Assembly: GCA_016522385.1 (NCBI GenBank)
Contig: JAEKFU010000648.1
Coordinates: 1 to 6,847 of the forward strand
Direction of reading: 5' to 3'
Source: Pseudomonadota bacterium
GTDB lineage: Bacteria; Pseudomonadota; Alphaproteobacteria; Rhizobiales; Aestuariivirgaceae
Length of the DNA: 6,847 nucleotides
The translations under genes and the position numbers were made by a program. Shown here piece after piece: positions 1 to 6,087 of this stretch (positions within the stretch are counted from its first letter, which is position 1; the number at the start of each line of letters is the position of its first letter). The notes beneath the pieces are model-generated. The model saw only the letters and a program-made list of their open reading frames with translations. It did not search any database and was not told the DNA's origin.

Positions 1-611
1 ACACGAATGCGGTCGCCACCGACACGACTGCCAACAGCACGAACGCCACCGTTACGGCTACCAACAGTTCGAACGGCACCGTCACGGCTGCCAGCAACAC
101 GAATGCCGGCGACACCGCTACAGGCAATACGGATAGCAGCAACACAAATGCCGGCGGGCCGATGATTGCGGTCCAGAGCGAAAATACATCCCCATCAGGT
201 GATGATGCCGCGAAGTTGGTCAACCAGGCCAACGTGACAGCCGCACTACAAACGACGGTTACCCCGACAGCTCAAGCTACAAAAGAAGTTGAATCGAAAC
301 CTGATCCATCGCTTGCAGATGCAACACGGCTGATTGGCGAAGGTCATTCATTGATGGCCAAGGGTGACGTTCGCGGCGCGCGCGACCTGTTCACCAAAGG
401 TCTCAAACTCGGCTTGCCGGAAGCGGCCTTGGCACTCGGGCGCTCCTATGATCCGGAGTATCTCGCGCAGCTCCCGCAAAGCAATGCCGCAGCAGACGTG
501 TCGGTTGCCAGCTCAATGTACAGGGAGTGGTATCGCAGATCCGTAGCCGCCGGCTCGATTTCCGAAGGAGTGCAGCTCGACCGGCTGATCCAGTCGATGA
601 ACAAACAATAG
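1..611 (+). CDS. Thr/Asn-rich protein with Sel1/TPR-like C-terminal domain (5'-truncated)
   Basis: The reading frame is open from the left edge (first full codon at 3) to the TAG at 609-611, so only the last 202 residues are visible and the true start lies outside the window. The first 50 or so residues are almost entirely Thr, Asn, Ala, Ser, Gly and Val and look like a disordered linker, partly made of a repeated decapeptide. The final 95 residues, beginning near ADATRLIGEGHSLMAKGD, resemble the Sel1/TPR-like tails common in alphaproteobacterial envelope proteins: GDVRGARDLFTKGLKLG, then EAALALGRSYDP, then MYREWYRRSVAAG. Such helical repeats usually mediate protein-protein contacts. No catalytic motif is visible. 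The gene lies 106 nt upstream of the first LysM/solute-binding gene on the same strand and could share its transcript, but no promoter or terminator between them is obvious. The function is unknown; the Sel1/TPR call is from pattern alone. Confidence 0.8.
   Translation, partial: TNAVATDTTANSTNATVTATNSSNGTVTAASNTNAGDTATGNTDSSNTNAGGPMIAVQSENTSPSGDDAAKLVNQANVTAALQTTVTPTAQATKEVESKPDPSLADATRLIGEGHSLMAKGDVRGARDLFTKGLKLGLPEAALALGRSYDPEYLAQLPQSNAAADVSVASSMYREWYRRSVAAGSISEGVQLDRLIQSMNKQ
33..122 (+). repeat. Three in-frame tandem 30-bp repeats (decapeptide NSxNxTVTAx-like)
   Basis: Three consecutive 30-bp units start at 33, 63 and 93. They encode NSTNATVTAT, NSSNGTVTAA and SNTNAGDTAT. The first two units are close copies at the DNA level and the third is degenerate. 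A related partial unit precedes them (3-32) and another follows (123 to about 158), so the array probably continues left of the window. The period is a multiple of three, so copy-number changes would keep the frame. Confidence 0.75.
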
Positions 612-704
612 TCGACCTTCGTCAGCAGGGTCGCGAGGCGCAACCAAGGAAGACGTAAGTGAGTTTGTCGCCGGTCTAGGGAGCCGGTGTAATGTGCAGA
701 GGTC

Positions 705-711
705 AAGGGGA
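705..711 (+). promoter_or_regulatory. Ribosome binding site AAGGGGA, sets ATG at 718
   Basis: This purine-rich motif sits six bases upstream of the ATG at 718. It lies inside the reading frame that would begin at the GTG at 694, so it supports the shorter start. The shorter form also gives a cleaner signal peptide, with Arg at residues 3 and 8 directly before the hydrophobic core. Confidence 0.65.
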
Positions 712-717
712 TCAAAT

Positions 718-1833
718 ATGTGCAGAATTAGTCTGCACCGCGTGGCGGCAGCGCTGGCAATTTTGCTGGTGTGGCTGACGGCAAGTTCAAGTGCGCAGGC
801 ACTCGAATGCGGTGAAAAATACAAAGTCAAAGTCAACGATACGCTGAACAGCATCGCTCAGGAAGCATACGGGCTGTCCAACAAGTGGACGCTGATCTTC
901 TATGCCAACCAGAAACAGTTCGGCAATTCTCCGGTAGTAGTTCCGGGCAAGGAACTAAAAATTCCCTGCTTGAAACGCAATCCGGCGACCAGCAAAGCCA
1001 AGGCCGATTCTGGCCAGGCGACGAAGAAGAAACCAGGCAAGATCGCCGTATCGCGACACAAAGGTGACATCCAGCTGCTGACCGCGACCGATTACAGTCC
1101 GTTTACGGATCAGTCCTTGGCGCGTGGTGGTATGATTACCGACATTGTTGATACTGCTTTGACCAAGCTCAAAGAGGAATCGGGCGGTCCGGGGCATTCA
1201 ATTTCATGGGTCAACGATTGGTCCTCGCATCTGAACCCATTGCTGGTCAGGAAAACCTTCGACATGGGATTTCCGTGGTTTCAGCCGGCTTGCGACCGAT
1301 ACGTTGAGTTGGACGATCCTGCTAAATTCCGATGCGACAAGTTCTTTTTCTCCAGGCCGGTGTTCGAGATTCTTGTTTTGTTTTTTACAAATGACGGATC
1401 CGACTTCGAGTTTGCGAATGACCAGGAGGTTCTCGGAAAACGGCTGTGTCGGCCGACCGGTTATTTCACTTTTGACCTTGATGCCGATGGCCGCAACTGG
1501 GTCAAGGAAGACAAGGTCACCATGATCCGTCCGCAAAACGTCGATGAGTGCTTCCAGATGCTGATGCGCGACGAAGTCGATGCTGTGGCCCTGAACGAGT
1601 TCACCGGTCGAGCCGCTGTCTCCAAATTGGGAATTGATCAGAACATCAAGGTCATCGAGCGGCCGGTGTCACTCTTGAGTTTGCACGTCATAGTTGCCAA
1701 GACGCATCCTCGGGCGCGAACGTTCTTGCACTATATCAACAGCTCGCTGGACAATCTCAGGCAAACCGGCGCCTATGACAAGATAGTGGATCAGCACCTG
1801 TCGCGGTTTTGGGGGTCTCAGCAAGGAAGTTAA
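718..1833 (+). CDS. Exported LysM plus family 3 solute-binding protein, paralogue A
   Basis: The product is 371 residues, starting at the ATG with a good ribosome binding site. Residues 1-28 form a signal peptide (Arg-bearing start, hydrophobic AAALAILLVWL, likely cut after SAQA). A LysM domain covers about 35-82 (YKVKVNDTLNSIAQEAYG, WTLIFYAN, VPGKELKIP) and is flanked by Cys31 and Cys84, which could form a disulfide. A basic linker (about 85-117) leads to a periplasmic solute-binding domain at about 118-365, resembling the amino-acid-binding family 3 fold: TDYSPF, GGMITDIV, FSRPVFEILVLFF, GKRLCRPTGYF, RDEVDAVALNEF. Four further cysteines, in FQPACDRY, FRCDK, KRLCRP and DECFQ, are shared with the downstream paralogue. 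LysM domains bind N-acetylglucosamine-containing glycans, so the protein is probably held at peptidoglycan. No transporter permease or ATPase is nearby, and the ligand is unknown. AL-E-C does not fit a lipobox, so it is not called a lipoprotein. Confidence 0.9.
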   Translation: MCRISLHRVAAALAILLVWLTASSSAQALECGEKYKVKVNDTLNSIAQEAYGLSNKWTLIFYANQKQFGNSPVVVPGKELKIPCLKRNPATSKAKADSGQATKKKPGKIAVSRHKGDIQLLTATDYSPFTDQSLARGGMITDIVDTALTKLKEESGGPGHSISWVNDWSSHLNPLLVRKTFDMGFPWFQPACDRYVELDDPAKFRCDKFFFSRPVFEILVLFFTNDGSDFEFANDQEVLGKRLCRPTGYFTFDLDADGRNWVKEDKVTMIRPQNVDECFQMLMRDEVDAVALNEFTGRAAVSKLGIDQNIKVIERPVSLLSLHVIVAKTHPRARTFLHYINSSLDNLRQTGAYDKIVDQHLSRFWGSQQGS

Positions 1834-1844
1834 CCAACACCAAC

Positions 1845-1872
1845 CGCCCATGCGGCATTTTAAGGATGGGCG
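1845..1872 (+). other. Intergenic hairpin between the two LysM genes
   Basis: The inverted repeat CGCCCAT (1845-1851) and ATGGGCG (1866-1872) can form a seven-base-pair stem with a 14-nt loop, starting 11 bases after the upstream stop codon. No T-run follows, so it is not a convincing intrinsic terminator. It could act as an mRNA 3'-end stabiliser or attenuator between the paired genes, or be chance. Confidence 0.4.
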
Positions 1873-1918
1873 TATTGCACAGTTACCGAACGTGTTTGTT
1901 TAGGGAGGAATTTCTAAG

Positions 1919-3016
1919 ATGTTCTCGGTGAGCAGAGTTACTTTTTTTCTTTCAGTATTTTTAACCATGGCGTTAGTATCGCCAGTTTCCGCGCAAACCT
2001 GCGGCAAGTCCTACAGGGTCAAGTCCGGCGACACGCTTTCGCACATTTCCCTGAAGGCCTACAGAACGAGCCGCAAATGGTCATTGATCTACTATGCCAA
2101 TCGGGATGTGATCGGCAAGGACCCATCATACATCCTTCCGGGGCAGAAATTCAGCGTTCCCTGTTCGGACAAGGCGGAAGAACAATTGGCGGCAACGGCA
2201 GCGGCGGCTGCCGCCGAAGCGCCTGAGACCGCGGTACCGGCGTCAAACAAGATCCGGTTGCTGACTGCCGGCGACTACAGCCCGTTTACCGATCGCGCCT
2301 TGCCGGCTGGCGGCATGATTACTGACATCGTCAACACGGCGCTGAAATTGCAGAAAGAACACGCCAACGGCCCGCCGTTCCACGTAAATTGGGTGAATGA
2401 CTGGTCTGCTCACCTCAATCCACTTTTGGTCAATCACGCCTTCGACATGGGCTTCCCGTGGTTCCAGCCCAATTGTGAGCGCTACGACGAACTTGATGAT
2501 CCCGCCAAGTTCCGATGCGACAAGTTGAGTTTTTCAAAACCGGTGTTTGAGATTCTCGTGCTGTTCTTCACCAAGCAAGGGTCCGATTTCACTTTCACAG
2601 CGGATAACGATGTAGTCGGCAAACGGCTGTGCCGGCCGACTGGTTACTTCACATTCGATCTGGATGAGAACGGCCGCAATTGGGTGAAGGACGAAAAGGT
2701 CACGCTGCTGCGTCCACAATCCGTCGATGAATGCTTCCAGTTGCTCGACCGCGGTGAAGTTGATGCCGTGGCGTTGAACGAGTTCACCGGGCGGGCGGCA
2801 GTCACCAAGGCTCAAATGGACGATCGGGTCCAGGTGATCGAAAAGCCGGTCTCGCTGTTGAGCCTGCATGTGATCATCGCCAAGACACACCCGAAGGCCA
2901 AGACTTACCTGAAACACGTCAATGAGGCGCTCGACAGGATCCGGCAAAGCGGCGAATATGCTCAAATCGTCGAAAACCATCTCTCAGTGTACTGGAAAAC
3001 GCTGGGCTCCAGCTGA
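1919..3016 (+). CDS. Exported LysM plus family 3 solute-binding protein, paralogue B
   Basis: The product is 365 residues and starts at an ATG preceded by a strong AGGGAGGAA site at 1902-1910. Residues 1-25 are a signal peptide (FFLSVFLTMALVSPVSA, cut before QTC). The LysM domain lies at about 32-80 (YRVKSGDTLSHISLKAY, WSLIYYANRD, LPGQKFSVP) between Cys28 and Cys82. An alanine-rich linker (about 86-110, LAATAAAAAAEAPE) joins it to a family 3-type solute-binding domain at 112-360. That domain is by eye about two thirds identical to paralogue A, including WVNDWS, HLNPLLV, FDMGFPWFQP, ELDDPAKFRCDK, PVFEILVLFF, LCRPTGYFTFDLD and DAVALNEFTGRAAV. The six cysteines are all conserved. The 85-bp gap and same orientation suggest a tandem duplication and probably co-transcription. 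The product should be a periplasmic, peptidoglycan-associated ligand-binding protein; the ligand is unknown and no permease is visible. Confidence 0.9.
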   Translation: MFSVSRVTFFLSVFLTMALVSPVSAQTCGKSYRVKSGDTLSHISLKAYRTSRKWSLIYYANRDVIGKDPSYILPGQKFSVPCSDKAEEQLAATAAAAAAEAPETAVPASNKIRLLTAGDYSPFTDRALPAGGMITDIVNTALKLQKEHANGPPFHVNWVNDWSAHLNPLLVNHAFDMGFPWFQPNCERYDELDDPAKFRCDKLSFSKPVFEILVLFFTKQGSDFTFTADNDVVGKRLCRPTGYFTFDLDENGRNWVKDEKVTLLRPQSVDECFQLLDRGEVDAVALNEFTGRAAVTKAQMDDRVQVIEKPVSLLSLHVIIAKTHPKAKTYLKHVNEALDRIRQSGEYAQIVENHLSVYWKTLGSS

Positions 3017-3048
3017 TCTTCTTAGCGAGCAACCTTTGACACTTAATC

Positions 3049-3082
3049 AAACCGGCCGGACGCATTTAATCCGGCCGGTTTT
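3049..3082 (+). terminator. Intrinsic terminator, possibly bidirectional
   Basis: A perfect 12-bp stem pairs AAACCGGCCGGA (3049-3060) with TCCGGCCGGTTT (3070-3081) around a nine-base loop and runs into TTTT at 3079-3082. It lies between two converging genes, 32 bp after the LysM paralogue B stop and 12 bp beyond the TetR stop on the other strand. On the minus strand the stem is followed only by TTTGATT, so termination there may be weaker. Confidence 0.85.
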
Positions 3083-3094
3083 ACATTGTTGCCG

Positions 3095-3700
3095 TCACGT
3101 TGAAAGAGATGGCCTTTGTTCTTTCAGCCCTGCCAGATGGCACTTGATGGCATGGCGTACGATACCTTTCACATCGTCGATCTTGAGCAGTTGTAGCCGG
3201 CCGGTAAACGCCATCTGCAGAATGCCATGCACGCTTGCCCACAGAACGCGAGCTGACTTGGCCCGCGTGTTGGCGTCATCCGCTACCGGTTCCAGAGCCT
3301 TCTCCAGAAATCCGAACAAACGATCGATTCGGACCTGATTGACATTTGCTGAGTCACTTAACTGGCCTTCGAACATCATCGACCACAGGTTCAGGTTATT
3401 CTGAACGTAGGTCATGTAGCGCTCGGCAAATTCGACCAGCACGTCTTCCACACTGCCCTGCTGCAACTCGATGGCTGCGATTTCGCGCTCCAAACGCGCC
3501 AGGGTCCGGGCATTAACCGCCTCGATCAGCCCATCCATGCTGCCATGCACGTTGTAGACCGTTCCCACAGATACACCCAACTGTTTTGCGATACTCCGCG
3601 CCGTCAGTGAATTCGCACCATTGGTGCAAATCATCGTCTGCGCCGCATCGATCATAGCTGCATCCAGTTCGTCCCGATTGTCGATGGCCCGTCTCGCCAC
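3095..3700 (-). CDS. TetR-family transcriptional regulator
   Basis: The product is 201 residues if it starts at the GTG at 3698-3700, giving MARRAIDNRDELDAAMIDAA. An AAAGGG site lies nine bases upstream of that codon, and the distance to the first helix is typical of the family. The N-terminal TetR DNA-binding domain is clear: LTARSIAKQLGVSVGTVYNV at residues 32-51 is the helix-turn-helix, followed by the usual linker helix. The C-terminal part (about 80-195) is an all-helical ligand-binding and dimerisation domain with a WASVHGI motif at 154-160, as in several TetR C-terminal subfamilies. The inducer is not predictable. The gene is divergent from the VIT/vWA gene, and the region between them has three copies of one palindrome, so it probably represses that operon and itself. 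A longer form starting at a GTG at 3751 is possible but would add an unusual 17-residue extension. Confidence 0.92.
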   Translation of the reverse strand: MARRAIDNRDELDAAMIDAAQTMICTNGANSLTARSIAKQLGVSVGTVYNVHGSMDGLIEAVNARTLARLEREIAAIELQQGSVEDVLVEFAERYMTYVQNNLNLWSMMFEGQLSDSANVNQVRIDRLFGFLEKALEPVADDANTRAKSARVLWASVHGILQMAFTGRLQLLKIDDVKGIVRHAIKCHLAGLKEQRPSLST

Positions 3701-3709
3701 GTTATGATG

Positions 3710-3715
3710 CCCTTT
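3710..3715 (-). promoter_or_regulatory. Ribosome binding site AAAGGG for the TetR gene
   Basis: On the minus strand AAAGGG ends nine bases before the GTG at 3698-3700. It supports that codon as the start over the upstream GTG at 3751. Confidence 0.5.
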
Positions 3716-3842
3716 GTTTCGCAACCCTTGTGACCAGCATGCCTGGCCCACGCATCGCCCCCGGAGTTGATTTACACCGCTTGCGACCGTGATGTCGACC
3801 GACCTGCTTCCTGGTCATGCCAGTTTGCATCAAATTAGTTAT

Positions 3843-3855
3843 TGAACATTGTTCA
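3843..3855. promoter_or_regulatory. Operator-like palindrome 1, TGAACATTGTTCA
   Basis: Perfect five-base arms TGAAC and GTTCA around a three-base centre, followed by TATAT on the plus strand. It is the copy nearest the TetR gene, so it is the best candidate for autoregulation. Its size and symmetry suit a TetR dimer. Confidence 0.75.
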
Positions 3856-3876
3856 TATATGTGATACACAAATAAA

Positions 3877-3889
3877 TGAACCATGTTCA
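3877..3889. promoter_or_regulatory. Operator-like palindrome 2, TGAACCATGTTCA
   Basis: The arms are identical to the other two copies, with a CAT centre. The palindrome extends by one base on each side (A at 3876, T at 3890), giving 15 bp. It begins 34 bp after palindrome 1. Confidence 0.75.
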
Positions 3890-3907
3890 TATATTGCATT
3901 CATTAAT

Positions 3908-3920
3908 TGAACAAAGTTCA
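3908..3920. promoter_or_regulatory. Operator-like palindrome 3, TGAACAAAGTTCA
   Basis: The arms are identical, the centre is AAA, and TATAA follows. It starts 31 bp after palindrome 2 and ends three bases before the ribosome binding site of the VIT/vWA gene, so a bound regulator would sit in or next to the transcript leader and could block early elongation. Confidence 0.75.
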
Positions 3921-3923
3921 TAT

Positions 3924-3929
3924 AAGGAG
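3924..3929 (+). promoter_or_regulatory. Ribosome binding site AAGGAG, sets ATG at 3937
   Basis: A near-consensus Shine-Dalgarno sequence seven bases before the ATG at 3937. It rules out the TTG at 3907, which lies at the edge of palindrome 3, as the real start. Confidence 0.85.
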
Positions 3930-3936
3930 CCTAACT

Positions 3937-6075
3937 ATGTTCGCCTCGAAGCTGAAAAACAACCTCATTGCCGGCGCCAGTGCGCTTGCCCTCACTTGCG
4001 CCGCCGCTGGCACCGCCAACGCAGCCGGCCTGATGACACCCTCGACAGGCAACCTCCCAAAGCTTGAACTGCGAGATCACAATGTCCGAGTCGTCGTCGA
4101 AGACGGTTATGCCATAACCACAATCGAGCAGCAGTTTACCAACCCCAATGCCACCGATTTGGAGGCGGTTTATTCGTTCCCAGTGCCGGAAGATGCGGCC
4201 GTTTCGGAATTCACCTACTGGATCAGTGGCAAGCCGGTCACCGGCGAAATCGTCGAAAAGGAACGTGCCCGGAAAATCTATGCTGATGAAAAGCAGGCCG
4301 GACGTGAAGTCGGCATCACCGAGCAGGACGACTACAAATCTTTTGATATGAAAGTCTGGCCGGTCAAGGCCAACACAAATGTTCGTGTGCGCCTGTCGTA
4401 TATTCAACCCGCCAAACTCGACACTGGCATCGGACGCTTTGTCTATCCTCTGGAGGAAGGTGGAGTCGATGAGCAGAAGCTTTCATTCTGGACCGCTGAC
4501 GAAACCGTCACCGGCAGTTTCACTTTCGACCTGGATCTGAAGACCGACTATCCGATTGAAGCGCTACGTCTGCCGGCGCACCCCTCAGCGCAGATTACGC
4601 AGAACGCCGACAAGAGCTGGACGGTCCATCTCGATAACTCCGCAACGGCGCGAAGAAATCCGGCTGACCGTCCCGCATTGTTGGCAACGTCACCGACTGT
4701 TGTCATCGAGGAAGAAGACGCTGTGACGGCAACGCCCGTTAGGAGCCCGGTGCGTCTCGACACTGACATCAATGTCTACTGGCGTCAGGCTCCGGGCCAG
4801 CCGGCTCGGGTTGACCTGGTCCCTCACAAGGTTGATGCGGCCGAGCGCGGCACATTTGCCCTCACGCTGACGCCCGGCATGGAACTTCAACCGATTACCG
4901 AAGGCCGCGACTGGGTATTCGTACTGGACCGGTCAGGTTCGATGAAATCCAAGGTCGCAACTCTGGCAGAAGGCGTAACACGAGCGCTTGGCAAACTACG
5001 CGCCAATGACCGCTTCCGCATTTTTATCTTCAACAATACGGCAAGCGAGCTCACTTACGGCTTCCAGGCCGTCACCGCGCAGACCGTGCAACAAAACGCT
5101 GCAGCCGTCCAAACTGTTCAGGCGACCGGCGGCACAAACCTGTTTGCAGGCCTGTCCATGGGTATGAATGCGCTCGATGCAGATCGCACCGGTGCCATCA
5201 TCCTGGTCACCGACGGTGTCGCCAATGTTGGGGTCACCGAAAATCGCAAGTTTTTCGAGCTTGCCAAGAAAAACGACGTTCGTCTCTTCACCGCAATCAT
5301 GGGCAACTCCGCCAACCGCCCCTTGCTCGAGCCCCTTACCCGCCTGTCAAACGGCACTGCTGTGTCGGTCTCAAACTCCGATGACGTGGTTGGCGTGTTG
5401 CTGAACGCAACCACGAAGGTCACCCACAAAGCCCTGCATGGTCTGAGTATTGACGTGAAGCCGGTCGACGGCAGCCTGCGCGTTGCCGATATTGCGCGTG
5501 ATGACATCCGCACGCTCTACAACGGTGAGCAATTGGTGCTGTTCGGCCATTACTGGAACGCCGGTGCAGCAGAGGTGACGCTGTCCGGCAAGATCTCCGG
5601 CAGGCCGGTCAACTACACGACCCGGTTTGATTTCCCGAAGGTGGCCGACCGCAATCCAGAAATTGAGCGGCTGTGGGCGTATCAGACGATCGAAATGGAT
5701 CTTTACAGGATGTCAATACTTGGCGCTGACGCCGACACCAAGCAGTCTGTCATCGATGTCTCGAAAGAGTTCGGGATCGTTTCGCCCTACACCTCCATGG
5801 TAACCGTTCGAGAAGAGCGGTTTGCCGAGTTGGGCATAGCCCGTACCAACAAACAGCGTCTGGAGACTGAGAAAAAAGCGCAGACCCGACGTGCCAACCA
5901 GCCGGTCAGGACCAACCGCGTAGACTCGGCAAAGCCGATGTTCCCATCAACGCAACCGACATACAAACGACCCTCTGGTGGCGGCTCAGGCAATCTCGGC
6001 ATCCTCGGTGTCCTGCTCGCCGCCATTGCATCGCTCTTTGGCCTGCGGGCCCGCAACATTACCGCGCGTCGCTAG
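3937..6075 (+). CDS. Exported VIT and von Willebrand A domain protein with GlyGly-CTERM-like tail
   Basis: The product is 712 residues. A signal peptide covers about 1-29 (basic start, AGASALALTCAAAGTANA). A VIT (vault/inter-alpha-trypsin) domain spans about 42-165, with the typical FTNPNATDLEAVYSFPVPE, GEIVEKERARKIY and VRVRLSYIQP. A von Willebrand A domain follows at about 325-490 with a complete metal-ion-dependent adhesion site: D331, S333, S335 (DRSGS), T400 (GGTN) and D426 (VTDG). The later EFGIVSPYTS motif (611-620) is usual in bacterial VIT/vWA proteins. A basic, Pro-containing stretch (about 640-678) leads to a tripartite C-terminus: SGGGSGN (680-686), a hydrophobic segment (687-703) and an Arg-rich end. 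This fits a GlyGly-CTERM sorting signal, which rhombosortases are known to process. The next gene encodes such an enzyme and its ribosome binding site overlaps this stop codon. The probable role is a metal-dependent surface adhesin or binding protein; the ligand is unknown. Confidence 0.93.
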   Translation: MFASKLKNNLIAGASALALTCAAAGTANAAGLMTPSTGNLPKLELRDHNVRVVVEDGYAITTIEQQFTNPNATDLEAVYSFPVPEDAAVSEFTYWISGKPVTGEIVEKERARKIYADEKQAGREVGITEQDDYKSFDMKVWPVKANTNVRVRLSYIQPAKLDTGIGRFVYPLEEGGVDEQKLSFWTADETVTGSFTFDLDLKTDYPIEALRLPAHPSAQITQNADKSWTVHLDNSATARRNPADRPALLATSPTVVIEEEDAVTATPVRSPVRLDTDINVYWRQAPGQPARVDLVPHKVDAAERGTFALTLTPGMELQPITEGRDWVFVLDRSGSMKSKVATLAEGVTRALGKLRANDRFRIFIFNNTASELTYGFQAVTAQTVQQNAAAVQTVQATGGTNLFAGLSMGMNALDADRTGAIILVTDGVANVGVTENRKFFELAKKNDVRLFTAIMGNSANRPLLEPLTRLSNGTAVSVSNSDDVVGVLLNATTKVTHKALHGLSIDVKPVDGSLRVADIARDDIRTLYNGEQLVLFGHYWNAGAAEVTLSGKISGRPVNYTTRFDFPKVADRNPEIERLWAYQTIEMDLYRMSILGADADTKQSVIDVSKEFGIVSPYTSMVTVREERFAELGIARTNKQRLETEKKAQTRRANQPVRTNRVDSAKPMFPSTQPTYKRPSGGGSGNLGILGVLLAAIASLFGLRARNITARR
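5977..6072 (+). other. GlyGly-CTERM-like C-terminal sorting signal
   Basis: These codons encode the last 32 residues of the VIT/vWA protein: three glycines at 681-683, a further SGN, about 17 hydrophobic residues (LGILGVLLAAIASLFGL) and an end with Arg at 704, 706, 711 and 712. The order Gly-rich, transmembrane, basic matches the GlyGly-CTERM pattern. There is no LPxTG-like motif (so no classic sortase site) and no PEP motif (so no typical exosortase site). Confidence 0.75.
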
Positions 6076-6079
6076 GGAG
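6074..6079 (+). promoter_or_regulatory. Ribosome binding site AGGGAG overlapping the upstream stop codon
   Basis: The motif shares its first two bases with the TAG of the VIT/vWA gene and is eight bases from the ATG at 6088. It supports that ATG over the GTG at 6079, whose first base lies within the motif. The overlap suggests translational coupling. Confidence 0.7.
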
Positions 6080-6087
6080 TGACGCCA

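Larger units (their letters stand above)
3701..3936. promoter_or_regulatory. Divergent promoter/operator region of the TetR and VIT/vWA genes
   Basis: This is the only sizeable intergenic stretch. The half nearest the VIT/vWA gene (about 3825-3930) is markedly AT-rich and holds three matching palindromes. Both promoters must lie here. Candidate elements such as TTGTTC at 3849-3854 with ATAAAT at 3872-3877 (17-base spacer) are weak matches to the sigma-70 consensus, so no single promoter is called. The stretch 3752-3825 shows no recognisable signal. Confidence 0.75.

Noticed and set aside
33..122. 30-bp repeats as a CRISPR array
   Set aside because: The units abut directly with no spacers, they are imperfect, and they keep the reading frame of a protein that continues for 160 more residues.
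162..164. ATG at 162 as the start of the left-hand gene
   Set aside because: The frame is open all the way to the window edge with the same low-complexity composition, and no good ribosome binding site precedes this ATG.
694..717. GTG at 694 as the start of LysM paralogue A
   Set aside because: The AAGGGGA site sits downstream of this codon at the right distance for the ATG at 718, which also gives a normal signal peptide.
799..810. Lipobox at ALEC in LysM paralogue A
   Set aside because: Glutamate directly before the cysteine does not fit a lipobox, and paralogue B has QTC at the same place; a standard cut after AQA is better, leaving the cysteine to pair with the one after LysM.
2534..2980. 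Long minus-strand frame within LysM paralogue B
   Set aside because: It is a shadow of a well-supported gene whose domains and paralogue are clear on the plus strand; the antisense product has no recognisable features.
3701..3751. GTG at 3751 as the start of the TetR gene
   Set aside because: It would add 17 residues unlike the family, and the GTG at 3698-3700 has an AAAGGG site and yields a typical MARR-type start. The longer form cannot be fully excluded.
3907..3936. TTG at 3907 as the start of the VIT/vWA gene
   Set aside because: This codon overlaps the third palindrome and lies upstream of the AAGGAG site that serves the ATG at 3937; the added ten residues would spoil the signal peptide.
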